From NCBI GenBank assembly GCA_037974665.1, contig CM075771.1, forward strand, positions 18,449,425 through 18,513,424: a stretch of 64,000 nucleotides of DNA, given 5' to 3'. Made by a program: the position numbers and the translations under genes. The notes below the pieces were generated by a model that searched no databases, was not told the origin of the DNA, and worked only from the letters and a program-made list of their open reading frames with translations. The stretch is from Ehretia macrophylla. Lineage: Eukaryota; Streptophyta; Magnoliopsida; Boraginales; Ehretiaceae. The first letter of the stretch is position 1. The number at the start of each line of letters is the position of its first letter. Below are positions 48,357 through 59,686 of this stretch, one piece after another.

Positions 48357-49163
48357 AGTAGAGGGAGACTTCGAAGGAATGAGTTCGTGACCTTCAAACA
48401 AGGGGATTTGACGGTTGCACAGTACGAAACCTGATTGAATCAACTGTCCCAGTATGCTCCTGAAATGGTACAGACTACTGAGAAAAAGATCTAGAGATTT
48501 ATTCAAGGGTTGAGATCCGAGATTCAAAATAGCTTGGCTCCTTTTCAGTTTCTCACCTATGGTGAAGTTCTTTTCGAGGCAATAAAAGCTGAGAGAGGAA
48601 AGAGTCAGGAAGTGGCAGGGTCGAGTCAACCGAGTCAAGTACCGAGCCTGGAACAACTACCAGTCGAGAAAGTCTGCCAGGGTGGTTTAGATATTCCTGT
48701 AGCTCGAGGCCCTTATGGAGGTGTTACTACTACTCTAATCCCATGTTGTACTCACTGTGCACGTAGAGGTCATCTGGAGATTAACTGTTGGAGGAAAACA
48801 GGAAGGTGTAACGGTTGCGGTAGCAATCAACATAAGGTCAAGGGATGCCCAAAACAACAGAGGGTACAAGAACAGGCTACGAGAGGGAGTACCCAGGGTC
48901 AGGGCCAGAATTCGGGGAAGACAGCTACTAACATATTACAGTCGGGTACCACAATCAACCAATTTAGTCATGTCACATCGAGAGGCACGGTTAAACCCCA
49001 TCCTGATACATGTAACTATTGCAACAAGAAGGGGCACACGGAGGCCCAATGTTGGAAGAGGTCTGGTAAATGCAAAGGATGTGGGAGTGATCAACATCTC
49101 GTCAAGGAATGTCCAAGGTGGCAAAAGAATCGTGCCCAGATTGCTAGCAGTAACCACGGTTGA
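48357..49163 (+). pseudogene. gag: Truncated gag with four zinc knuckles (element B)
   Basis: The frame aligns with A's gag from EFVTFKQGDLTVAQY (about 48381) onward. The N-terminal part of gag is missing and no start codon is visible upstream. TGA at 48432 and TAG at 48492 break the first part; the rest is open to TGA at 49161. The open part holds four CX2CX4HX4C knuckles with all ligands kept: CTHCARRGHLEINC, CNGCGSNQHKVKGC, CNYCNKKGHTEAQC and CKGCGSDQHLVKEC (starting near 48747, 48807, 49011 and 49071). Elements A and C have two. The pair appears duplicated, separated by a Gln/Thr/Ser-rich spacer of about 50 residues. If translated it would be a small nucleic-acid-binding protein. Both early stops make full gag function unlikely. 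Confidence 0.88.
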
Positions 49164-50831
49164 AGGTAAATTTACCTATTAAGAAAATATTACTTGACCT
49201 CAATATCATCCATCCTTTATGTGCATTTCCTTAGAAACAACGTATTGTCATGCAAGTAAAAATGTTGCTTTATATAACAGAAGTAAAATGCAAGCATGAT
49301 GATAGTAAACCCTAAGACATAAGGTCAACGAGTCTTGATGCTCGTAGCTAATTGAACATGTGAATGGGGAGAGTAAGATTCCACATAGTTAAAATAAATA
49401 TGAATCAGAGTCATGATGACCCAAGAGACTGTTGTTAGCCAACCGTATTTAAGTGCACCGTTTCATGTCTAGGAACTAGCGGTTGGCGGACTTCGAGTTG
49501 TGGTTGTTGAATAGAGGACGAATCTCGTAGTGATAGTTAGATGAGTGGTTTATTACTTTTGAAGTTCTATTAGGTTATATTGAAGGATGCCTTGTGGTCA
49601 TAATTCTTATATTGATACAGCCTTGAAGTTATTTCGTGTAACAAGCTACTTGGGTTAGTATGGTAAGTATCCTATGAGCTAGATCATTCCGATACCCATT
49701 TATAGTCCTAGGATTATTGTTGTACGACCGGTAACCTAGTGGAACATTGATATCGCTTACGTGGCTATAACCCTAGCTTAGTAGCATTACTGTTGAAGAT
49801 ATATTGGCGGGTATTAAGTGTTCGAAAGAATGACTAGGTCGCTAAGTAAGTGGGACCATTATCTTCTTAAGTATGACGTAACCTTGGATTGAGGTTAGTG
49901 AAATTTATTTGAGGTTAAAACCATTCGCTTTAGGAGTCTTGATTAAGATTAAAAGAAATTCTAGAGCTTCATAACTTGAAGACAGAGATTTGAATAAAGA
50001 AATAAATTATGGTTCACAAGCTGATGAAACTTACTTGAAGAGTTGAATGAGTGCCACATGATTAGTTTACCCATGCAATTTTGACGGCAGTTTGTTGGTG
50101 GTACTTAATAAGCCTTAGAGTTGAGTTTAACAAATCTCATCGGTCTTTCTTGTTGATTACGAGCGTGAAGGTTAACAAAGCCGGGAAAGGAGGTTAGTGA
50201 ATAGGAGCCTGTAACTTGGAGACTAGTCACTAGAAGACTTGCTAATCTAATGTACTTATGAGATAAAAAGGACTATGATACTATCGATAGATGACGACTT
50301 GAAATGGATTAGTTTGTTTGGAAGAGTTCTTCCTGAAAATAGGGTCGTATTGTGAAATGATCCATAACCTGTGTATGGCCTATGTGATAACAGTTTGAAG
50401 TAGTTGACATGGTATGTAAATCAGATATAGATTTATCATATTGAAATTAGTGTATGTCACCCTAGGATCGTGGTATTATTGGGATATTCCTTTTGAGATA
50501 TGAGTGCAAAATCGACACGACATAAGTCATGATTTTGGAGTTATAGTTATATAGTTAGAATACTGATGCAGCTTTGATGACTATATATAAAGATTCTAAC
50601 CTTAGTTAATGAACTTGACCTTAAGATCAAATGGAGAATAGAGTCGTTCAAAGGAACGAACTACAAAAGTAGGGGTCATAGTGAATTAACAATTGGAGAA
50701 AGTTTGGAAGTGAATTAGTTTTGGAAAAGGGGATCATGGAGCGAGCATCGGCCCGGAGCATAATATCAATGGCCAGAACCCATCTAACTGATCTCAATAG
50801 GTAAGAATGAATTTCGGGACGAAATTCTTTT
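49164..50831 (+). other. Internal region of element B without recognisable coding
   Basis: About 1.67 kb between the gag remnant and the PPT. Here A and C carry protease-RT-RNase H-integrase-chromodomain, but I find no pol motif on either strand and no long frame. It is AT-rich. Only the last ~25 bp (GAATTTCGGGACGAAATTC at 50809-50827 and its flank) resembles the end of A's internal region. Its origin is unknown. Confidence 0.8.
50809..50827 (+). other. Short palindrome next to the PPT (element B)
   Basis: GAATTTCGGGACGAAATTC forms a perfect 8-bp inverted repeat with a GGA loop, 4 bp before the PPT. It is equivalent to 15576-15594 in A and 60030-60048 in C. It is the only part of the pol-side interior that B shares with A and C. 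Confidence 0.65.
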
Positions 50832-50844
50832 AAGGAGGGGAGGA
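50832..50844 (+). other. Polypurine tract of element B
   Basis: AAGGAGGGGAGGA abuts the 3' LTR start TGTGAGG. It is the plus-strand primer site and is intact in sequence. Confidence 0.93.
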
Positions 50845-53800
50845 TGTGAGGCCCGACCTCGATTTGCGTGCGATACCTCGTTTCGTGTGTCCTAACCTAG
50901 ATTTGCGTGCCTTGACTTAAGTTTAAGAATCCTGTTTTGTTTTGTGTGCCTTGCATTGAATTACGTGCATTCATTTAAGGTTGTGTGCATTTACTTGGGA
51001 AACATGCATTCATCTCGTAGTTCGTGCCCTACCTCATAGTATGTGCCATAGACCTAGGAAAGTGTGCCCTCATGCTAATCAAGAAAGCATCTTACACGAA
51101 GCACTAGATCAATAATTAATCTTACAAATCCCACTAACTAATATTAAATTACTAATTCAACCCACAAGAAGACGAAATTGCACCAAAAGCTAGACATTCT
51201 TATTCTTTATTCCTTATTCTTTTGCACTTTCAACACACAATTAAATAATACTCCAATAGATGACAAAAAATTAGATTTTATATGCCTTGGCCGACCACCA
51301 TATGGCTTTTGTGCTTGCTTGCTTAATTCAATTTAAATCCTAGACAATCTATGACAATTCTATGACACATTGCATAAAAAAATTTAGCTCAAAAACTCCA
51401 CCCAAAGCCTTCAAATCTCGACCAAATGCTCCTTGCCCATGCTAGGAATTTCAAAATGCTTCTTGAAGACATAAAAACCTGAATTGCAATGCCCAAGGCC
51501 GAACATATGCATCAACATTTGCAAAAGCTATCATTTTCTTTCATTTCTCTCATTCTCCTCACATTTCTCTCTCTCCCTCTCATTCTTCTCTCTCTCTCTC
51601 GGCCTTGGCTGAGTTTCATCATTCCATAGCTCATCTTCATCATTCTATGGTGCATCAAGACAAGCAACAAGCTAAGAAACTCGACCAAGCTAGCTAAGTT
51701 GCAAGAATCACACATGCAAGCTCTTTGAGTCTTCATTTCGGCCTAGGTGAGTTTGCTAGCTTCCATTTCATTTTTTCTTGTTATAACTACATGCATCTAC
51801 TAAGAACTTGGTCACTAAGCTAGGAAAAATAGAGAGAAATTGGGTGGTGTCTTGGCTAAGCAAGGAAGAAGACCAAATTTGTGCTTCATCAAAGTTTTGT
51901 GCATCTTCTTGTTGTTTTGCTAAGGTGAGGGCTAAAACCTCTTGAAAATCCTTCAAAAATCCACATGCATGCTCTTAAATGTTTGTCTTTGCTTCTGTAA
52001 TTGAGATATATGTGTGTTTATAAGCTTTTACAACCATGCATGGCAAGATTTTGGCTTGAAGGTGATGATAGATGAAATCGGGTTTTGTGACAGCTCTTTG
52101 TCTTGTTGTTGTGAGGTGAGTTTGGCTAGGAAAATGATGTTGAAAATGCATGAAAATTGGTAGGTAACTATTTTTTCCAGTTTTGAACATTTTTCGTAAT
52201 AATTGGCCAAAGTTAATTTTGACTCTAAGGTCCTCAAAATGACAAATCATTAAAATGTGTCCAAATCTGGAAGTCTGGAAAAATGAAGCAGGTTTTGAAA
52301 GATGCACTGACTGTGTGGAATGAACCAGTTTTGACTTAGTAAATTATGTCCAAAATTCATGACATTTTGTGTGCTGCTATTTTTTTCAGTTCTGGACATT
52401 TTTGTCAGAAATAGACTAAGGCTAAAGCTGACCCTAAGGACCTCAAAAACGACAAGTATTGAAATGTGTGCAAATCTGGACAGTTTTGTGCAATCCCACT
52501 GTTTTGGCTATAACTAGTGGACCCGAACTCCAAATGATATGAGGTTTGTTTCTGAATTTATTTCACTTCTTAAGCTTTAATTTGACATCCTATTCACTGG
52601 AATTGGAGATTTTATGCTTGTCTTAATGATTGTGAGAAAACAGCCTATTGCAGTGAGGGTTTCACTTAGTTATATGCTTAGAAAATTTGTTGTAACTTCT
52701 CTTGTGGTATTAAATGCTTGGGATTGTGGCATTGGGATGTTGTGTGGACTGTTTTGAATACTTGGGGATGTTTGAATTAACTAATGCATGGCTTGAGATT
52801 GATTTTGAGTTGACTTGGGGCTTAATCGCACGGGTAAGCACGAAATGGAAACCCTAGTGACTAGGTAAACTTGCTAAGTGTCGATCCTTTGAATATTGTG
52901 CGTAATTATATGTTTAGTAGGCTGCCCGTAGTTTCCCTTATAGCCCTAAATGTGATTTTGATCATTGCATGTTGACAAATAGGCCTTTCTTATACCCGAA
53001 CCCACGTGGATTGTCGTTGCATGTTGAATAATCTTATTATTTGATTACGTGAACGTTGAAATGAGTTATATGACTTGATTTACGTGCGTTACATGGCTGC
53101 CCGTTTAATGTTCATATAACTCTATATGCCTTTCAAGTGAAATTACTTGTCTTATCGTGCCTCGCTTGTTTACTTGTCAATGTGCAATCTTATGACTGTC
53201 CGGAGGCAACCTACTTTGTTGTCCTCCTAATGTGATATATTAAATGTCATAAATGTGCATTGCATATAAGGTTGCAACCTTTCATTCTGGTGTGGTAGCG
53301 TTCACGCACACCGGGCAGCATCAGGCTTGCCGGTGCAACTATGACTACCATTGTTCAATTCCTTTTCTCGCTTGGGGCTAGACTTCCTCAGAGAGTTGGA
53401 TCGTAGGATTTCGGGGTACATCCGGAGTACACCCATTTGGCGTAATAAAGGGATGATTTGAAGTCGGCCGCAACAATTGATAATGGAAATGAACTGGGAG
53501 CAAAAGCTCACCGTATCCTTTTCACTATGTGTATAAGTACTTTCGCTTGGTTCCTAGAGGACCTCGGGGAGAAAAGACGGGTAATTGTGTTCCTTTACTT
53601 TTATATTATTGTTATGAACTTTTTTGTGATATATTCATGCTTGCAAAAAGGGTTTTCATAAATTGAACCGAAAAATGAGTTTCAAAACCTATTTCTCATT
53701 CCCCCTCGCTGAGTTCATAAGGACTCACCCTCTTTCATCATCTCAGGTGAAGAAGATCAAGAACAGGTACCCGAGGATGACGTGTCTAACGATGATTCCT

Positions 53801-54440
53801 TGGAATGATTGCCTGTCCCTTGTGCTTTGCTTGATTATGGCCATTTGTGAACACTATGCTACTTGAAGACTATTTCTTTTCATGTTGCTTGATGTTTGTA
53901 ATGTAAAAGACCCCCGTTGTAATTTGGGGTCTAATTTTGGTTTGTACCGATAATAACTAGACAGACACTACTATGATCGTTTTGCTATTGTCATTGGCTA
54001 GTATCTATCATAGGATTATGAAGTATCAGGTAAGGACTAAGTAAAATGAACCTATCTAATCTGAAGCAGGTACTCACTATTAAGCTAAGATCAACAGGTA
54101 CTTTTGTAACGAGGATTAACAAACAGACGAGACATAGTATTATTACTAGGTTATTAATCAAACGAGGCTTCGGAATAACCAGTAGGCATTTCAATTGAGG
54201 GTATTTAATAATCTTAGTCGGAAATGAAGTTGAGATTGGAAAATTTGAGGCGTTTGGAGAATTAGGTCAAACCAAAGAGTCCAATTACAGCCGTTATGCT
54301 GTTGGTTTTTCCAAAAAATTCTGGAGTTTAGGCAAAAACGTTAAGCGTCAAACTTTCTTGAACGATTAAGTACGAGACATGACATGAATGTTTAGATCAC
54401 ATCCTAGTCTAACCTTTATAGGTCGGGTTGGGGCGTGACA
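50845..54440 (+). repeat. 3' LTR of element B
   Basis: A 3596-bp LTR from TGTGAGGCCC to GGCGTGACA, collinear with 44317-47905. A CT-rich run lies at about 51567-51602 and the hairpin arms at 53908-53914 and 53926-53932. It is followed by the GAAGT duplication. Confidence 0.95.
53532..53539 (+). promoter_or_regulatory. TATA-like box, 3' LTR of B
   Basis: TATAAGTA at the conserved LTR position. A transcript from it would run into satellite array 3. Confidence 0.4.
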
Positions 54441-54445
54441 GAAGT
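54441..54445 (+). repeat. Target-site duplication of element B, right copy
   Basis: GAAGT, matching 44312-44316. The satellite resumes with TGTATTGC, the expected next part of the monomer with small changes. Confidence 0.95.
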
Positions 54446-55099
54446 TGTATTGCAAAAGGTGGCGTCGGATTCATAGAAATGTGATGGATTAGGTTGTCGT
54501 CCTTTTCGCGGCTCACGACGTACGATCCGGGATGAAAAAATAGCGTAAAAGAAGAAAAGTGGTAAGAAACTGATGAAAACGTTCAATTTTGGGATTCGAA
54601 AATAGGCGCAGTCGAGCAGGCTTGCTGCTACCATCGTAGAGGTCTCGGAAAGCTTTCCAACAGTATGTTGTGCCCCGCGTAACTCTTACGGATCAAAAGT
54701 TATGGGCACCGGAGCAACGGAGACCTGGTTCCAAGACCCACGCCCTCGGTTTGCGGGCCCAGCCTCTATGTGAAGCGATGTTGTCTTGCCTAAGGTGGCG
54801 TGGGATTCGGTAATAGAAATGTGATGGATTAGGTGGTCGTCCTTTTTGCGGCTCACTACGTACGATCCGGGACGAAAAAATAGCTTAAAAGAAGAAAAGT
54901 GTCCAGAAACTGATGAAAACCTTCGATTTTGGGCTCCAAAAATAGGCGCAGCCAACCAAGCTTGCTGCTCCCGTCGTAGAGCTCTCGGAGAGCTTTTAAC
55001 GGTATATTTTGCGCCGCGTAACTCCTAACGGATCAAAAGTTATGGGCACCGGAGCAACGGAGACCTCGTCCTAAGACCCACGCCCTCGGTTTGCAGGCC

Positions 55100-58000
55100 C
55101 AGCCTCTATGTGAAGCAAAGTTTTCTTGCCCAAGGTGCGGTGGGATTCGATAACAGAAATGTGATGGATTAGGTAGTCATCCTTTTCGCGGCTCACAACG
55201 TACGATCATGGACGGAAAAATAGCGCAATAGAATAAAAGTGTCCAGAAACGGATGAAAATGTTCAATTTTGGTCTCCAAAAATAGGAGCAGCTGAGCAAG
55301 CTTGCCGCCCCCGTCGTAGAGCTCTCGGAGAGCTTTCAAACGGTATGTTGTGCGCCGCGTAACTCGTTATGGATCAAAAGTTATGGGCAGCGGAGCGACG
55401 GAGACCAGGTCCTAAGCCCCACACCCTCGGTTTGCGGGCCCAGCCTGTACATGAAGCGAAGTTGTCTTACCTAAGGTGCTGTGGGATTCGCTAATAGAAA
55501 TGTGATGGATTAGGTTGTCATCCTTTTCGCGGCTGATGACGTACGATCCGGGATGGAGAAACTGCTCAATAGAATAAAATTATCCAGAAACTGGTGAACA
55601 TGTTCGATTTTGGGCTCTGAAAATAGGCGCAGCGAAGCAGGCTTGCTACCCCTGTCATAAAGCTCTCGGAGAGCTTTCCAACGATATGCTGTGCGGCGCG
55701 TAACTCCTTACGAATCAAAAGTTATGGGCACCGGAGCGACGGAGACCTGATCCTAAGCCCCACATCCTTGGTTTGCGAGCCCAGCCTTTACGTGAAGCGA
55801 AGTTGTCTTGCCCAAGGTGGCGTGGGATTCGGTAATAGAAATGGGATGGATTAGGTTGTCGTCTTTTTCGCGGCTCACGACGTACGATCCGGGACGGAAA
55901 AACAGCACAAAAGAAGAAAAGTGTCCCAAACTGAAGAAAATGTAAGATTTTGGGTTCCGAAAATAGGCGCAGCCGAGCAAGCTTGTCGCCCCAGTCGTAG
56001 AGCTCTCGGAGAGCTTTCCAACGGTATGCTGTGCGCCACGTAACTCCTTACGGATCAAAAGTTATGGGCACCGGAGAGACGGAGACCTGGTCCTATGACC
56101 CACGCCCTCGGTTTGCTGACCCAACCTCTACGTGAAGCGAAGTTGTCTTGGCCTATGTGCCGTGGGATTCGATAAAAGAAATGTGATGGATTAGGTTGTG
56201 TTCCTTTTCGCTGCTCACGACGTACGATCCGGGGAGGAAAAACAGCGGAAATGAAGAAAAGTGTCCCGAAACTGATGAAAACGTTCAATTTTGGACTCTG
56301 AAAATAGGCATAACTGAGTAGGCCTGATGCCCTATTCCTAGAGCTCTCGGAGAGCTTTCCAGCGGTATGCTGTGTGCCGCGTAACTCCTTACGGATCAAA
56401 AGTTATGGTCACCGGAGCAACGGAGACCTTGTCCCAAGCCCCACGCCCTCGGTTTGCGAGCCCAGCCTCTACGTGAAGCGAAGTTGTCTTGCCCAAGGTG
56501 GCGTGGGATTCGGTAATAGAAATGTGATGGATTAGGTTGTCGTCCTTTTCGCGGCTCACGACGTACGATCTGGGACAGAAAAACGGCGCAAAAGAAGAAA
56601 AGTATGCCAAAACTGATGAAAACGTTCCATTTTGGGCTTTGAAAATAGGCGCTGCCAAGCAAGCTTGCTGCTCCCATCGTAGAGCTCTCGGAGAGCTTTT
56701 CAACGGTATATTGTGCGCCGCGTAACTCCTTACGGATCAAAAGTTATGGGCACCGGAGCAACGGAGACCAGGTCCTAAGCCCCACGCCCTCGGTTTGCAG
56801 GCCAACCTCTACGTGAAGCGAAGTTGTCTTGCTCAAGGTACCGTGGGTTTCGGTAATAGAAATGTGATGGATGAGGTTTTCGTCCTTTTTGCGGCTCACG
56901 ATGTACGATCGGGGATGGAGAAATAGCGCAATAGAATAAAAGTGTCCAGAAACTGGTGAAAATGTTCGATTTTGGGGTCCGAAAATAGGTGCTGCTGAGC
57001 AGACTTGTTACTCTCGTCGTAAAGCTCTCGGTGAGCTTTCCAACGGTATGCTGTGCGCCTCGTAGCTTCTTACGAATCAAAAGTTATGGACACCGGAACG
57101 ACGGAGACCTGGTCCTAAGCCTCACGCCCTCGGATTGCGGGCCCAGACTCTACGTGAAGCGAAGTTGTCTTGCCAAAGGTGGCGTTGGATTTGGTAATAG
57201 AAATGTGATGGATTAGGTTGTCATCCTTTTCGCGGCTCACGACGTACGATCCGGGACGAAAAAACTGCGCAGAAGAAGAAAAGTATCTCGAAACTGATGA
57301 AACTGTTCTATTTTGGCCTCCGAAAATAGGCATAGCTGAGCAGGCTTGCTACCCCCGTCGTAGAGCTCTCAGAGAGCTTTCCAACGGCATGCTGTGCGCC
57401 GCGTAACTTCTTACGGATCAAAAGTTATGGGCACTAGAGCGACGGAGACCTAGTCCTAAGCCCTACAACCTCGGTATGCGGGCCCAGTCTTTACGTGAGG
57501 TGAAGTTGTCTTGCCCAAGGTGCCGTGGGATTCGGTAATAGAAATGTAATAGATTAGGAAGTCGTCCTTTTCGCGGCTCACGACGTATTAGCCGGGACGG
57601 AAAAATAGTGCAAAAAAAGAAAAGTGTCCAAAAACTAAAGAAAACGTTCTATTTTGGGCTCCGAAAATAGGCGCAGCCGAGCAGGCTTGCTTCCCCCGTC
57701 ATAGGACTCTCGGAGAGCTCTCCAACGGTATGCTGTGCGCCGCGTTACTCCTAACGGATCAAAAGTTATAGGCACCGGAGCAACGGAGACCTCGTCCTAA
57801 GCCCCACGCCCTCAGTTTGCGGGCCCAGCCTCCACGTGAAGCAAAGTTGTCTTGCCCAAGGTGCCGTGGGATTCAATAACAGAAATGTGATGGATTAGGT
57901 TGTCGTCCTTTTCGCAGCTCACAACGTACAATCATGGACGGAAAAACAGCGCAATAGAATAAAAGTGTCCAGAAACGGATGAAAATGTTCAATTTTGGTC

Positions 58001-58400
58001 AGCGAAAATAAGCGCAGCCGAGCAGGCTTGCTGCCCTCATCGTAGAGCTCTCGGTGAGCATTCCAACGGTATGTTGTGTGCCGCGCAACTCCTTACGGAT
58101 CAAAAGTTATGGGCACCGGAGCGACGGAGACCTGGTCCTAAGCCCCACGCCCTCGGTTTGTGGCCCCAGCCTCTACGGGAAGCGAAGTTGTCTTGCCCAA
58201 GATGTTGTGGGATTCGGTAACAGAAATGTGATGGATTAGGTTGTTGTCCTTTTCGCGGCTGATGACGTACGATCCGGGATGGAGAAACTGCTCAATAGAA
58301 TAAAATTATCCAGAAACTGGTGAACATGTTCGATTTTGGGCTCTGAAAATAGGCGCAGCGAAGCAGGCTTGCTACCCTCGTCGTAAAGCTCTCGAACAGC
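55100..58400 (+). repeat. Eight-monomer spacing repeated in array 3
   Basis: GATAACAGAAATG to ACGGATGAAAATG at about 55157-55260 recurs at about 57884-57986 (offset 2726). GGCTGATGACGTACGATCC with ACTGCTCAATAG and TGAACATGTTCG at about 55531-55610 recurs at about 58257-58336 (offset 2726). The spacing equals that of the higher-order repeat in array 2. Similarity in the intervening monomers is less clear. Confidence 0.65.
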
Positions 58401-59686
58401 TTTCCAACGGTATGCTGTGCGGCGCGTAACTCCTTACGGATCAAAACTTATAGGCACTGGAGCGACGGAGACCCAGTCCTATGCGCCACACCCTTGGTTT
58501 GCGCGCCCAGCTTCAACATGAAGCGAAGCTGTCTTGCCTAAGGTGGCGTGGGATTCAGTAATATAAATGTGATGGATTTGGTTGTCGTCCTTTTCGCGTC
58601 TCATGACGTACGATCCGGGACGGAAAAACTGCACAAAAGAAGGAAAGTGTCCCGAAACTAATGAAAACGTTGATTTTGAGTGCTGAAAACAGGCTTGCTG
58701 CCCATGTCATAGAGCTCTCGGAGAGCTTTCCAACGGTATGTTGTGCGCCGCGTAACTCTATATGGTACAAAAGTTACGGGCACCGGAGCGACGGAGACCT
58801 GGTCTCAAGCCTCACGCCCTCGGTTTGTGGGCCCAACCTCTATGTGAAGGGAAGTTATCTTGGCCTAGGTGCCGTGGGATTCAGTAATAGAAATGTGATG
58901 GATTAGGTTGTGTTCCTTTTCGCAACTCACGACGTACGAACCGGGGGGGAAAAAAAGCGCAAAAGAAGAAAAGTGTCTATAAATTAATGAAAACGTTTGA
59001 TTTTGGGCTCCAAAAATAGGCGCAGCTGAGCAGGCTTGCTGACCTGTCGTAGAGCTCTCGAAGGGCTTTCCAACGGTATGCTGTGCACCGCGTAACTCCT
59101 TACGGATCAAATGTTATGGGCTACGGAGCGACGGAGACCTGGTCCTTAACCCCACGCCCTCGGTTTGTGAGCCCAGCCTCTACGTGAAGCGAAGTTGTCT
59201 TGCCCAAGGTGGCGTGGGATTCTTTAATAGAAATGGGATGTATTAGGTTGTCGTCCTTTTCGCGGCTCACGACGTACGATCCGGGACGGAAAAACAGCTT
59301 AAAAGAAGAAAAGTGTCCCGAAACTGATGAAAACGTTCGATTTTGGCTTACGAAAACAGGTGCAGCCATCCAAGCTTGCCACCCACATTGTAGAGCTCTC
59401 GGAGAGCTTTCCAACGGTATACTGTGCGCTGCGTAACTCCTTACGGATCAAAAGTTATGGGCACTGGAACGACGGAGACTTGGTCCCAAGCCCCACGCTC
59501 TCAGTTTGCAGGCCCAACCTCTACGTGAAGCGAAGTTGTCTTGGCCTAGGTGCCATGGGATTCAGTAATAGAAATGTGATGGATTAGGTTGTGTTCCTTT
59601 TCACGGCTTACGACGTACGATCCGGGGGGAAAAAACAGCGCAAAAGAAGAAAAGAGTCCAGAAATTGATGAAAACGTTCGATTTTG

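Larger units (their letters stand above)
44317..54440 (+). mobile_element. Non-autonomous Tekay-like element (element B)
   Basis: A 10,124-bp element with LTRs of 3589 and 3596 bp, an iMet-type PBS, a PPT and a 5-bp duplication GAAGT, but an internal region of only 2939 bp. The inside has a truncated, stop-containing gag with four zinc knuckles, then about 1.7 kb without recognisable protease, RT, RNase H or integrase. It keeps all cis signals needed for copying, so it probably moved with enzymes from a relative. Its LTRs are of the subtype seen in element C's LTR pieces. The LTR pair has diverged mainly by C/T and G/A changes, plus an 11-bp gap near 46735. Confidence 0.9.
54441..59686 (+). 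repeat. 341-bp satellite array, segment 3
   Basis: About 15.4 monomers in the same orientation, resuming in phase after element B. It ends inside the A-tract part of the monomer (CGTTCGATTTTG), where a shared ATTTTG joins it to the truncated LTR of element C. It holds a pair of segments eight monomers apart. There is no gene in it. Confidence 0.97.

Noticed and set aside
49164-50831. Hidden pol remnant in element B
   Set aside because: No RT (IDD), RNase H, D-D-E or chromodomain words found in any frame by eye. A profile search would settle it.
896-59686. CENP-B-box-like motif in the monomer
   Set aside because: Candidates such as TTCGCGGCTCACGACG do not fit TTCG-N4-A-N2-CGGG.
896-59686. 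CRISPR-like array
   Set aside because: The unit is 341 bp with no short repeat and unique spacer layout, and the context is a plant repeat.
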